From JAIBCC01 sp963763855 (GTDB lineage: Bacteria > Acidobacteriota > Blastocatellia > Pyrinomonadales > Pyrinomonadaceae), in contig CAVXPU010000005.1 of assembly GCA_963763855.1 (NCBI GenBank), positions 682,001-746,000 on the forward strand: DNA of 64,000 bases, read 5' to 3'. Position 1 is the stretch's first letter. Each line of letters begins with the position of its first letter. Below the pieces are notes generated by a model. That model did no database searches and was not told the origin of the DNA. It saw only the letters and a list, made by a program, of their open reading frames with translations. Shown piece by piece: positions 52,716-63,160 of the stretch. Made by a program: the position numbers and the translations under genes.

Positions 52716-53032
52716 TTCAAGGTGACGTTTGTTATTTCACATTTAAATTACCCGACAAGCGGCGACCTTGTGTGATTTTAACCAGAAGCGTTTTGATTCC
52801 CGAATTTAACGCGATAACTGTTGCACCAATTACGACAACGATTCGTGATGCTGATTCACAGGTTGCGTTGGATGAAGAGGATGGTATGCGTGAAGCCTGT
52901 GTTGTTAATTTGGCTTCGATTCAAACGATTTCAAAAGATCGGGTCGGTTCGGTGATTACGCACCTTTCCATCGAAAAAATGCGAGAAATTAAAGAGGCAA
53001 TTGAGTTTACTTTTGGATTTAAATTGCTATAA
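52712..53032 (+). CDS. MazF/PemK-family mRNA interferase toxin
   Basis: The 106-residue protein (from ATG 52712) has the PemK/MazF barrel: IQGDVCYFTFKLPDKRRPCVILTRS, FNAITVAPITTTIRDADSQVALDEEDGMREACVVNLASIQTI, and VGSVITHLSIEKMREIKEAIEF. The RPCVIL and TVAPIT...D...V segments are typical of the family, whose members cut mRNA at specific short sites. It overlaps the antitoxin by four bases and ends 8 bases before dnaJ. Placement inside the chaperone run may tie its expression to stress. Confidence 0.88.
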   Translation: MIQGDVCYFTFKLPDKRRPCVILTRSVLIPEFNAITVAPITTTIRDADSQVALDEEDGMREACVVNLASIQTISKDRVGSVITHLSIEKMREIKEAIEFTFGFKLL

Positions 53033-53040
53033 AGCTGTAA

Positions 53041-54198
53041 ATGGCAAAAAAAGATTATTACCAAATTTTAGGCGTTAAAAAAGATTCTAACGCCGATGAA
53101 ATCAAGAAAGCTTATCGCCGTTTGGCGAGGAAGTATCACCCTGACGTAAATCCGAATGACAAAACTTCTGAAGATAAATTCAAAGAAGTCCAAGAGGCTT
53201 ACGATATATTATCTGACGACAAGAAGCGTAAAGTCTTCGATAAATTCGGATATTACGCCGACAATCTAGACGTAAATTCACCTTACGGTGCAGGTGCCGG
53301 ACAAGGCGGATTTGATTTTTCAGGTTTTAACTGGGAAAACGTCCAAACCAGCGGCGGTTCGGGAAGCAGCCGTGGTTTCAGCGACATTTTTAGCGACTTG
53401 TTTAGCGGCGGCAATTCCGCTAAAACTCAGCCTGAACCACCGCGTGCTTTACCGAAAAAAGGCGGCGACATCGAAATTCCTCTGGCACTTTCGTTTGAAG
53501 AATCGGTCAATGGTTATCAAACAAATATTACGGTAAATCGCTCCGAGCAATGTTCTCGTTGCCAAGGTGCAGGCGATACGGGCGGAGCAATCGTTACATG
53601 TACCACTTGCCGAGGAACGGGACAATTACAAAAAGTTGGCGGAAATCTTGAATTTTCAAAACCCTGCGGTGATTGTCAGGGAACAGGCAGACGCCGAACT
53701 CCTTGCTCGCAGTGCAATGGAAAGGGAACTACACCTAAAACCGAACAGGTTAAAATTAAGATCCCGGCAGGCGTGGATACAGGTTCGCGTGTCCGCGTTG
53801 CAGGTAAGGGTTGGGGTGGAAAACTTGGTGCTCCAAGCGGTGATTTATTTATTATTACCAATGTTGGCAAGCATAAATATTTCACGCGAAAGGGCGATAA
53901 TATATATGTTACCGTGCCGATAACTGTCTCAGAAGCAGCACTTGGAGCAAAAATCGAAGTGCCGACCGTTGAAGGAAAAGCTCAGTTAAAAATTCCTTCC
54001 GGCACGCAATCGGGTCAAAAATTCCGTTTAAGTCAACGAGGCGTTCCGAGTCTTAGAAACGCCGCTCTTCGTGGCGATCAATTCATCGAAGTCCAGATCA
54101 CTCTGCCGAGAATTATCAGCGAAGAAACGAAAGATATTTTGAGACAATTTGAAAAGGCTAATCCTGAAAATCCGAGAAGGGTGATGGGACTTGAGTAA
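53041..54198 (+). CDS. dnaJ: Co-chaperone DnaJ (Hsp40)
   Basis: The 385-residue protein has an N-terminal J domain with HPD at residues 33-35 (ARKYHPDVNPND). A Gly-rich linker follows, then the zinc centre with four CxxCxGxG units (CSRCQGAG, CTTCRGTG, CGDCQGTG, CSQCNGKG) and a C-terminal substrate-binding part (KIPAGVDTGSRVRVAGKG). It delivers unfolded proteins to DnaK and stimulates its ATPase. It follows the toxin gene after eight bases. The stretch just after its stop is a short AT-rich spacer. Confidence 0.97.
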   Translation: MAKKDYYQILGVKKDSNADEIKKAYRRLARKYHPDVNPNDKTSEDKFKEVQEAYDILSDDKKRKVFDKFGYYADNLDVNSPYGAGAGQGGFDFSGFNWENVQTSGGSGSSRGFSDIFSDLFSGGNSAKTQPEPPRALPKKGGDIEIPLALSFEESVNGYQTNITVNRSEQCSRCQGAGDTGGAIVTCTTCRGTGQLQKVGGNLEFSKPCGDCQGTGRRRTPCSQCNGKGTTPKTEQVKIKIPAGVDTGSRVRVAGKGWGGKLGAPSGDLFIITNVGKHKYFTRKGDNIYVTVPITVSEAALGAKIEVPTVEGKAQLKIPSGTQSGQKFRLSQRGVPSLRNAALRGDQFIEVQITLPRIISEETKDILRQFEKANPENPRRVMGLE

Positions 54199-54270
54199 TT
54201 TTGGATTTTGGATTTACGATTTTCGATTGAAAACATAATCGATAATTGCAAGTCAGTTAGCAAATTTGAA

Positions 54271-54672
54271 ATGAAGAAGAAGATCAAAACATACACAATT
54301 AGTGCGGTTGCGGAAATATATGATATTCATCCGCAGACTTTACGTTTGTATGAACGCGAAGGATTGCTCAAGCCGTCTCGCTCGATCGGCAACACACGTC
54401 TTTATACCGATACTGATCTGCAACGCCTTGAAGTTATACTTTCGCTCACGCGGGAACTCGGCGTAAATCTTGCCGGTGTGGAAATTATCCTCAATATGCG
54501 TGAAAAAATGGACGCGATGCAACGCGAATTTGAGAGATTTTTTGAATATGTTCGCACTCACGCCAGCGAGATTCCATATCAGCAAAATAGCGTTTCCGAA
54601 TCGGAAGCAATGATCGTGATCTCTCAACTCGGAAGTCTTCAGGCTCGCAAACGATATAATGAAGACGAATGA
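54271..54672 (+). CDS. hspR: MerR-family heat-shock repressor HspR
   Basis: The 133-residue protein is a MerR-type helix-turn-helix (YTISAVAEIYDIHPQTLRLYEREGLLKPSRSIGNTRLYTDTDLQRLEVILSLTRELGVNLAGVEIILNMREKM). HPQTLRLYEREGLLKPSRS and the position behind dnaJ identify HspR, the repressor of dnaK operons that binds HAIR boxes with help from DnaK. ATG 54271 is preferred over an earlier in-frame codon. A HAIR-like box sits at the dnaK promoter, so the run is probably autoregulated. Confidence 0.9.
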   Translation: MKKKIKTYTISAVAEIYDIHPQTLRLYEREGLLKPSRSIGNTRLYTDTDLQRLEVILSLTRELGVNLAGVEIILNMREKMDAMQREFERFFEYVRTHASEIPYQQNSVSESEAMIVISQLGSLQARKRYNEDE

Positions 54673-54795
54673 TAAAATAAATTAACCAAAGTTTAACTTA
54701 TAAAGAGTCGTCTCCTTTTGCTTTCCACACATTTTTAGGTCAAAATGCGATATTCAAAAAAGCCCCATATTTCGAAGTTTATTAGGAGAATTGTA

Positions 54796-57700
54796 ATGAA
54801 AAGTGTGTTTGGAAGATCAATCTTCTCAACTGTAATTTTAAGTTTGTTTATTGGTTTATCAGCGGTAATTGGCTTTGCCCAAGACCTTGATAACGTTACG
54901 ATTAGCGGACAAATCACGGATTCAAATAACGCCCCGATCGTCGGAGCAAATGTAACCGCAACTTTAACCGCAACGGGCATCACCCGAAGCGGTGATAACC
55001 AATGAAGACGGACGTTTTAACATGGTCAAGCTCGAACCGGGCGATTATATTGTTAAATTTTCAGCCCAAGGTTTTGGTGTAAAGGAGCAAAAAATTTCCG
55101 AAACGGTAGCCGGACAAAGTATCCAATTAAATATTTCGCTTGTACCCGCAGGTAGTAACTGCAGAACAGACAATTACAATTGATGACGATGATGCTCCAC
55201 CGGTTGATACAACTCGTACAATCGTCGGTGGAACAATTACTTCTAAAGAGATTGAAGAAATTCCAATTAATTCGAGAAACGCACTAGATTTGGTTTTAAC
55301 TCTTGGCGGAACTTCCGAAGAAGCTCTTTCCGTGAGAGATTTAGCAGAAGATAGAAATCAAAATCCAGCACTCCCCTCTGGAACAAGGCAATTTTTCACT
55401 TTCAGGTGGAGCTTCTTATTCAAACAATTTAACCATTGATGGACTAGATAATAATGATGATCGTGGAGCCAAACGATCAGATTCCAGCCATCAATTGGAA
55501 TCAATCGCGGAAGTTCAGGTTATTACAAATCAGTTTTCAGCAGAATACGGTCAGAGCATCGGGGGCAAGAGTTAACTCGAGAACAAAATCAGGTTCAGAA
55601 TAGATTTCGCGGACGTGCGTTTATGTTTTTCCGCGATGACAATTTGAACGCTAATACCTGGTACAACAACACGACGAAAATATACCCCAATTTCACCATT
55701 GCAGCTACCGGATACAAACCCTTTGTTCAGTCTTTACCTTTTACGAACAGTCCGGTAATTATTCCGTTTGAGCGGAAGTTTGGAAATCAGTTTACAACGG
55801 TAAAAATAAGTACTTTTTTTTGCTTTCTTACGATTATACCAAACCTAAAAGATACAACTTTGATTGATACATATGTTCCAGTTGGAATCAAATTCGCGGT
55901 ATACTTTACCTACTTCAACAGGTGGCACACCGAGCTTGTGATTTAATTACAGCTAATGCTTGCACTTACGGAGCACCTCCGACAGCAGCATTAGTTGCTC
56001 CATATCAATCTACTCTTTTATACGCCAAGTGCTGCTCATGTATTTACTGCCAGAGTTGACCATAAATTATTTCAGTAATAATGATTTTACATTTGGTTGG
56101 CAGTTAGGCAGAATAAAAAATAAACGAACGACAGGTTTTGTCACAACAACTCTTTAGATGATGCAATTCAAGCGAGGATCAAGAAACTGATGCTTATAAT
56201 TTTACGTAACACACACTTTTTAGAGTTCAAAGTTTTGTTAATCAATTCAAATGCAGTATTCGATTTATCGAGCCAAGTTATCAAGTAGATGATACGGACG
56301 CCGCGGTTATTTTGCTTTCTTACCGAAATCCAATTACGGCAAATTCAAGACAAACTTTAACTGCTGGCAGTTCGATCTACGAGTGGTAGCGTTTCTGATG
56401 CGTTTGCCGGAAAAGAGAAGAAAGCAGATGGCAATTTCAAGATGTCAATAACTTATCTAGCGGGGCAATCACACCATTAAAGCTGGCTTTGATCTGCAAA
56501 ATAGTACACTCTAAAGCCTTCGTTCTAACCGATGCAACCGGAACTTATAATTTCGCAAGTGTCTTGGATTATGAAAACAATAGAATGTTCTCAGATACAG
56601 GCAAAATTTTGGTAATGCTATCGGACTGTTAACAATAAATACTATGGATTGTTTTTTAATGATGAATACAAAGTTCTTATCCAAATAATAACTTTAAGTG
56701 CCGGATTACGTTATGAAAGAGAAACGGTGCAATTGGACGATAATAATAATTTCGGTCCGCGTTTAGGAGTTGCATAGTCGCCATTTAAGGATAGCAAAAG
56801 GTGTTATTAGAATTGGAGCAGGGATTTTTTACAATCGTAGTTTTATTGAGAACTGTTGCTGATTCTATTCAAAATAGCACTCCGAATTATTCCAATTTGA
56901 CTACAAATACAGTTTTCAGATTGGAAGTGCTCGATAAGCCAATGAATTCTAACTGCGTATTAGCTAATCGGTTTCCAAACAGGTACCCAATTCAATGGCC
57001 GAATTGCAAAATTTGGTAGCAACTGTAAATGTGCTCCAATCAACAGCGATAGCTGTTGCCTTGCAGCAACGGTACAGGATTTTCAACTAATCAGGAAGTC
57101 AGGGAAATCCGCTTAGTTCGGTTGATGCAAATTTAAGGATTCCGGAAAGTTATCAGTTTAATATTGGATATGAGCGTGAAATTGGAAAAGGATATTGCCA
57201 TAGAAGCAAATTACACAATGGAACAAAACGATTCAATTTATGGCGAGATCGTAAATATCAAATGCTCCGATTTTCCGGCGGGCTATTCAGATTTTACCTC
57301 TTATTTATTAGCTAATCATTCAATTTTGTTTAAAATGGCGGAAACGGAATACAAGTCAGAACATACAAATTTATCTAGGAACAAATCTAGCAAGGAATTG
57401 AAAGCGGAATTGCCAAGAAGGTGGCGGCACTTGTGGTCAACAATCGTGACAAAACTTGTTTCGTAAACTTAAATGCAGTATAGTGGCACACTTCAACTTT
57501 ACCGACAGTCGCTTAAACGGGATTCCCGCAAACTCCGTTGGAAGTCCCCTCGGAACTGCAATTGCCGCTATTAACCAAATTCAGACCCGATCAAAATTAT
57601 TGAAGAAAAATCACGATTGCAACCATAGGAAGATTCAATGTATCAAGGGTTGATCTTGGAAGTTAAACGGCGAACGGGCACTAGGATTGGGATTTGGGGC

Positions 57701-58365
57701 AAATTTCAGAGCAGTTTACACACTTTCTTAACAGAAGACGATGGCTTAAATAACACTTCCAACGCCGAAGTGAATGGAGATTTTAACTCTGAATTTACCA
57801 GAACCTACAAGACAGACGCCACCGATTTGCCTTAACCGGAACATTCAACACACCAAAATGGCTTGGTAAATTGAAATTTTCTCCGATTTTCCGTTATGGA
57901 AGTTCGGCTCCATTTAGTTTGGGTTCAGGCGGAGATGACGAAATCTTGATGATCTTGCAACGGATCGGTTAAATTATAGCGGAATGTAAAGGATATCGTT
58001 TACCGAGAACCAGGAACGCCATTTCCGGCTCTTTGGTCGGCAAATTTACACTTCAGCCAATTGGTTCAAAAAGTGGAAATTTACCAAGAAATATTGGAAC
58101 TGGTCCGAGCTTTTACACCTTTGATTTAAGCGTTACCAGAGAATTCAAAATTACCGGAAGAATGAGACTTAAACCAGATATTCGAAATTCGATAACGTTT
58201 TAAATTAGCTGTTTTCAACTATGGTGCCGGATTTATTGATTTCGATGCTTTAAGTCCGAATGCAACGGCCGCAACAATTAGCGAATTTTCAAACGCATAT
58301 ATTGATTCCAACTCGAACTTATCGACCAGCGACAAATCCGTCTTGGCGTGAGATTTGATTTCTAG
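54796..58365 (+). pseudogene. Oar-like TonB-dependent receptor with many small frameshifts
   Basis: The pieces spell one Oar-type outer-membrane receptor. First is a signal peptide (LSLFIGLSAVIGFA before Q), then a CarboxypepD_reg domain (VTISGQITDSNNAPIVGANV ... RFNMVKLEPGDYIVKFSAQGF), then a plug region (EIPINSRNALDLVLTLGGTSEEAL and TIDGLDNNDDRGAKRSD), then a long barrel ending in RLGVRFDF with a C-terminal Phe at 58363-58365. The frame changes dozens of times. Several breaks are single extra bases, e.g. one G near 54991, one near 55151, and an extra T near 55829. Residues around each break read well once corrected, so the damage is recent or is base-level error. AGGAGA precedes the ATG. 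Confidence 0.85.
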
Positions 58366-58394
58366 ATCAAGTTAAGTTAAATCCGATATTAAGA

Positions 58395-58423
58395 GGCTGT
58401 TTTGCAAAAAGCAGCCTTTTTTT
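58395..58423 (+). terminator. Intrinsic terminator after the TonB receptor
   Basis: GGCTG-TTTT pairs with AAAA-(G)-CAGCC and is followed by seven T residues. It lies 30 bases after the receptor's TAG. Confidence 0.8.
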
Positions 58424-58508
58424 ATGGATTTTTCAAATTAGGTGATGACTACGGGCTATGGATTATGTTAGTTTATAGATGCTCAACGTTTTATGTTGGA
58501 GGTAGTTT

Positions 58509-59318
58509 GTGAATCAAGTTTTAGAAGAAAAAATAAAGGAAAGAGAGACTTTTACCACCCGCAATATGGAGCGAGAAGCCCTGCCGTTTTCAGAAGTTTC
58601 GATTGAATCGGTGCTTTTAGATGCCGATTTATTCGTAAAATATCGTTCGATTGACAAGGCGTTTAACCTACTAAACGAAGCTATCGAACGCAGTCCGCGA
58701 TCAATCGCCTTGCGTGAAAAGATGCGGGAAATCGCTACTACTCACAAAAATTTAACCGAAGCTGCCCGTCAATGTTTGGCGTTGGTCAATTTATATATTG
58801 CCCGCGAAGAATTTGATACTGCTTATGATCGCTTGCAGGAAGCAAAATTGCTTGATCCGCGAATCTCGGTCGCTCCGGGCTTGGAAGCGATCAGAAGAGC
58901 ACGGCGTCCGGAATTTGAGCAAGCTGCAAAAGAGCGAACTCCGGTAAAAGTTCGCACGGATTGTGCATTAGCCGGAGATTTATCGCTGGTCGGAATTTTT
59001 GACGTGATTCAAGTGGTTGAAAACTCAAAAATGACCGGATTGTTGGTGATTCGATCTGAAACGCACTTGGCAAATGTTTCGTTTAATCGCGGGAAAATTG
59101 TTGATGCGGAAGTTGATGGATTTAGAGGCGAAGTTGCTTTTCGAACAATTGTCGAACTTAATAGCGGCGGCTTTGAATTTTCGCTTTCGCCGGAGGAATT
59201 CCCGGTGGTTATCCAAGTTTCCAGCAATACCAACTTTTTACTCGATGTTTTAACGCAATTAGACACCGAGAAAGCTGAAAAACAAGGGATGCGAAATCTT
59301 GGTTTAGAAGATTTTTAG
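58509..59318 (+). CDS. TPR-like protein with C-terminal DUF4388 domain
   Basis: The 269-residue protein starts with GTG behind a GGAGG site. The N-terminal half is helical and TPR-like (DKAFNLLNEAIERSPRSIALREKMREIATT, YIAREEFDTAYDRLQEAKLLDPR). The C-terminal half is a DUF4388 domain (LAGDLSLVGIFDVIQVVENSKMTGLLVIRS ... VSFNRGKIVDAEVDGFRGEVAFRTIVEL). It parallels the DUF4388-J-TPR protein at 19306-20863 with the order reversed. A role in signalling or adhesion control is likely but not shown. smc follows after 89 bases. Confidence 0.85.
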   Translation: MNQVLEEKIKERETFTTRNMEREALPFSEVSIESVLLDADLFVKYRSIDKAFNLLNEAIERSPRSIALREKMREIATTHKNLTEAARQCLALVNLYIAREEFDTAYDRLQEAKLLDPRISVAPGLEAIRRARRPEFEQAAKERTPVKVRTDCALAGDLSLVGIFDVIQVVENSKMTGLLVIRSETHLANVSFNRGKIVDAEVDGFRGEVAFRTIVELNSGGFEFSLSPEEFPVVIQVSSNTNFLLDVLTQLDTEKAEKQGMRNLGLEDF

Positions 59319-59407
59319 AAAGATTGCTATCGTCAACTTGATTTGGTTGCAAAACGACATCAAAATGTAGTGCTAATTCAAACGAATTGGCACTATTTTT
59401 ATTTCTA

Positions 59408-62400
59408 ATGTTCAAACTTCAACGTCTCGAAATAACGGGTTTTAAATCATTTGCCGATTACACCGAAGTAGTTTTTACGGGTAGCGGAATTACGGCTGTT
59501 GTCGGTCCAAATGGATGCGGTAAGAGCAATGTTTCTGAATCTATTGCTTGGGTTCTCGGCGAGCAGCGGGCAAAAACTCTGCGTGGTGCAGACATGAAAG
59601 ACGTTATTTTTCAAGGCACAAATAAACGCAAGCCGAGCGGAATGACGGAAGTTGTTTTGCACCTGGTTCGTGATGAAACGCCTTTTCATGAAGATGAGCT
59701 GAGCGACATTGACGAGGCTTTGGGCGAGATCGATGATCATACTGTAAGCGTCGATAATTTTGAGATTTCCACCAACGGACATCAGGCATCGGAGAATGGT
59801 TTTCAAACGGAAACTGTTGAAGTAGCAGAAGTTGCGACCGCGGAATCGATGCAGATGAAGCTCAAAACGAAGCGTCATTGGCGTCGAAACCGCATCGCTT
59901 TAGATTTTGCACCGGGCGAATCGGTTTCGGTAACGCGGCGGCTTTATCTTTCAGGCGAAAGCGAATATTTGCTCAATGGAAAAGCTTGCCGGCTGCGTGA
60001 TATTCAGGATCTATTTTCCGGCACCGGACTTTCGGGAACTCATTACGCGATTATTGAGCAAGGACGAATCGGGCAAATTCTTTCCGCCAAGCCCTCAGAT
60101 AGACGCGGTTTGATTGAAGAAGCAGCGGGAATTTCAAAATTTCGGACACGGCAACGTGCCGCTGAATCGCGTCTTGAATCTGCCAAAACAAATTTACGCA
60201 GAATCTCTGATATTGTCGATGAAATCGATAAGCAAGCCAATTCTTTGCGTCGTCAAGCCGCTAAAACACGTCGCTACAAGGTTTTGCGTGACGAGTTGCG
60301 GGAATTGTTACGACAGGTTTTTGCTGCGGAAGGTAAGTTTTTGACCGTTTTGGTAAATGATCTTGATGCCAGACTTTCTGAATCTGTCACGCTCGAGCGA
60401 AAGCTTTTTGCCGACGTAACTGCTAAAGATGAAGCTTTTCGCGATGCAACACATAAGGCACGCGACGCTGAGGAAACTCTGATGGAAATGCGTTCGAAGC
60501 ACGCTGATAGTGCATTGCAACGCGACCGGAATTCACGTGAATTGGTTTATAAACAAGAGCAAATAACGAATTTGCAGAGTCGTCTAGTAATCTTAAATGG
60601 CGAAACCGAATCACTTGAGCTTCGGTTAAAGCTTATCAAAGAGGAAGCCGAACGTCTTCGCAAAGACGAAAAACTGCACCGCGGAGAAGCTGAAAAAGAA
60701 GACATCGCATTTCGCGAAGCGGAAGCAAAATACCAAACTAAACTCAATGAATTGAGGAAGATAGAATCTGAAATTGAAACTTATCGGAGCGAACTTTTAA
60801 CGCATACTGCCGCCGTAGAGCGTTTTGCAGAGATCGAACGCCAACTTGAAAGCAACGCCGAACGCCTCAAAGAGCGGAGCAAAGGTTTGCATAAAGAAGG
60901 AGAACGAGCCGAAGAAGGACACGCAGAGCACCTAAAAGAAAGCGGCAATCTGGAAAAATCGATCGCGAATATTCGGCAGAAGGTGACGAAATTGCTGGCT
61001 GAGAAGCGTGGATTGAGTGAATCTGCAAATGAAATAAAGCTTAATCTTCAAGCAGATGAAAAAGATCTGCGAAAGATCAATGAGCAGTTTTCTCGAACAA
61101 AACATCGGTTGGAAACTCTCCGGGAGCTTGACGAAAAGCGGGCTGTTTACGCCCCAAATGTTCAGAAAATTTTTGCGGACCAAAGCAAGATCGGCGTCAA
61201 ACTTTTGGGAACGTTAGCCGATAAATTGACCGTCGAGCAATCTGTGGAAAAAGCTGTGGAAAACATTTTCGGCACGTATTTGCAGACAATCTTGGTTGGA
61301 ACGGAAATTGAAGCCAGAAAGATTGCTAAATTCGTAAACGAAAATAATGTGGGTAGGATCGCGGTTTTGGTCGTCAACGGTTCAAAGTCCAAAGTCCAAA
61401 GTCCAAAGTCGCCAGTCTTTGCGAAATTGATTGGCGTTGACGCAGATTTTGCAAATTTATTGGCAGAAGTTTTTCCACGTGAAATGTCGGCTGAAATTAT
61501 TGCAGATATTAATGATGCAAAGGCGATCGATTTTTCAGTAACAAAAGATGGCGATCTGATTTTTGGAAATAAACTTTTCGTTAGCGGTAAAGCCACACAG
61601 AATGATAAAAACTCGTCGCTTTTGGGCTTCAAACGTGAATTGCGGGAATTGCAAACAGACAGTGAGAAATTCTCCGGCGAAGTTGAAAAAAGTGAGAAGG
61701 CGATTACCAAGCTTCGACAAAATCTAGCTGCCAAAGAAACTCAGATTTCGGAATTGCAGACAGTTATCACCGCCGCCGAACGCGAATTATTGTCGCAAGA
61801 AATTCAGTCGAAATCGCTTTTTCAAGAAATTGAAAGAGCTGAAAGGCACAAAAAAGTGGTCGCGGATGAAACGAAGCAGATCGAACGTGAATTAGCAGAA
61901 ATTATTTCGAGACAAAATGATGCCAAAGCAAATGCGAAGAAGGCTGAATCTGCCAAAAATTCCGCATCGGAAAAACTCTCTGAAATATCTGAAAAAATTG
62001 GGGTTGCCCGGCAAAAGGTTGAGGAAGAGAACACGATTTTGAATGAGCGGCGAACACTTGCGGCGACAACTCAAGAGCGTCGGCGTTCGGCTCAATCGGC
62101 TCTGCGGAGAGTGGAATCTGAGCAAAGTGAACTCGAATCACGTTTGACCAAGCAGGATTTGGAACGAGCCGAATCTGAAAACACTTTAAACGCATTAAAT
62201 ACTGCAATTAGCGAGATAAAAAGCGGAATCGTCAATGCCGAAGCAGAACAAAATACTGAGCAAAGCGAACTAAATGCGGCGACGCAGAATCTAAAATTGG
62301 AACGCGAGAAAGCGGACGGGTTTTCGGAGGAATTGGCAGTCGACTTAATCAGCGAGCGGCGGAAGCCCGAAATTCGCGTGCGGAAATCGAGGTGAAGAAA

Positions 62401-63154
62401 GCTGAATCTATCACGCGTCTGCAAAATCTGAAGTGAGAATTGCTCGCAAGAATTGAATCATTCATTGGTTGAATTGGTTGAGCAGATTGATGTTGCGGAT
62501 GATTTTGCGTTGGAAGATTCACGCCGCGAGGTTGAAGATCTGCGGCAAAAGCTTGATGGATTTGGGGCGATCAACATGCTCGCTCTTGAAGAATTGAGCG
62601 AAACGGAAGAGCGGCTTTTATTTTTAACGTCGCAACGCCAGGATATTATTGACAGCATAAATTCGGCGGAAGAAGCCTTGAGGGAAATCAAACAGCGTTC
62701 GCGTGAGCGATTCCGCGAAGCATTTGAAGCGATAAACCGCTATTTCAAGGAATTTTTCCTAGAGCTTTTCGGCGGAGGGAAAGGTGAGATGACGCTACTC
62801 GAAGCTGATGATATTTTAGAATCCGGAATTGAAATTGTCGCCCAACCGCCGGGCAAACGTCTTCAGAATATCTTGCTTTTATCGGGCGGCGAAAAAGCGA
62901 TGACGGCAATTGCTTTGGTAATGGCAATCTTTCAATATCGCCCGTCACCATTTTGTTTGCTTGACGAGGTTGATGCTCCACTGGATGATGCGAACGTTGG
63001 AAGGTTTGTCGCAAAGATCGCTCAAATGTCTGAAAAGACACAGTTTATCGTTATTACGCATAACAAGAGAACGATGGAATCCGCCAAAGCACTTTACGGC
63101 GTAACGATGGAAGAAGCCGGAGTTTCGAAAGTAGTCTCGGTGAGATTTGAATAG
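59408..63154 (+). CDS. smc: Chromosome segregation protein SMC, with two compensating frameshifts
   Basis: The protein has Walker A GPNGCGKSN near residue 33, the signature and Walker B (LLSGGEKAMTAIALVMAIFQ ... LLDEVDAPLDDANVGRF), and long coiled coils around a hinge (GVKLLGTLADKLTVEQSVEKAVENIFGTYLQTILVG). ATG 59408 matches the family start. The frame breaks at about 62339 (one base missing) and returns at about 62434 (one base extra). In between, one alternative frame reads RLNQRAAEARNSRAEIEVKKAESITRLQNLK, good coiled coil. SMC is near-essential, so sequence error is likely. Two oddities are an acidic insert (about residues 97-160) in the head and a 7-bp repeat at the hinge. It compacts and segregates chromosomes. 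Confidence 0.9.
61383..61410 (+). repeat. Heptanucleotide tandem repeat (CAAAGTC x4) inside smc
   Basis: Four exact copies of CAAAGTC encode SKVQSPKS-like residues next to the hinge. Seven is not a multiple of three, so gain or loss of one copy would shift the frame. Confidence 0.9.
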
Positions 63155-63160
63155 TAAGTT

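Noticed and set aside
59387..59407. Start of smc at TTG 59387
   Set aside because: The first residues are hydrophobic and non-conserved; ATG 59408 matches the family start MFKLQRLEI.
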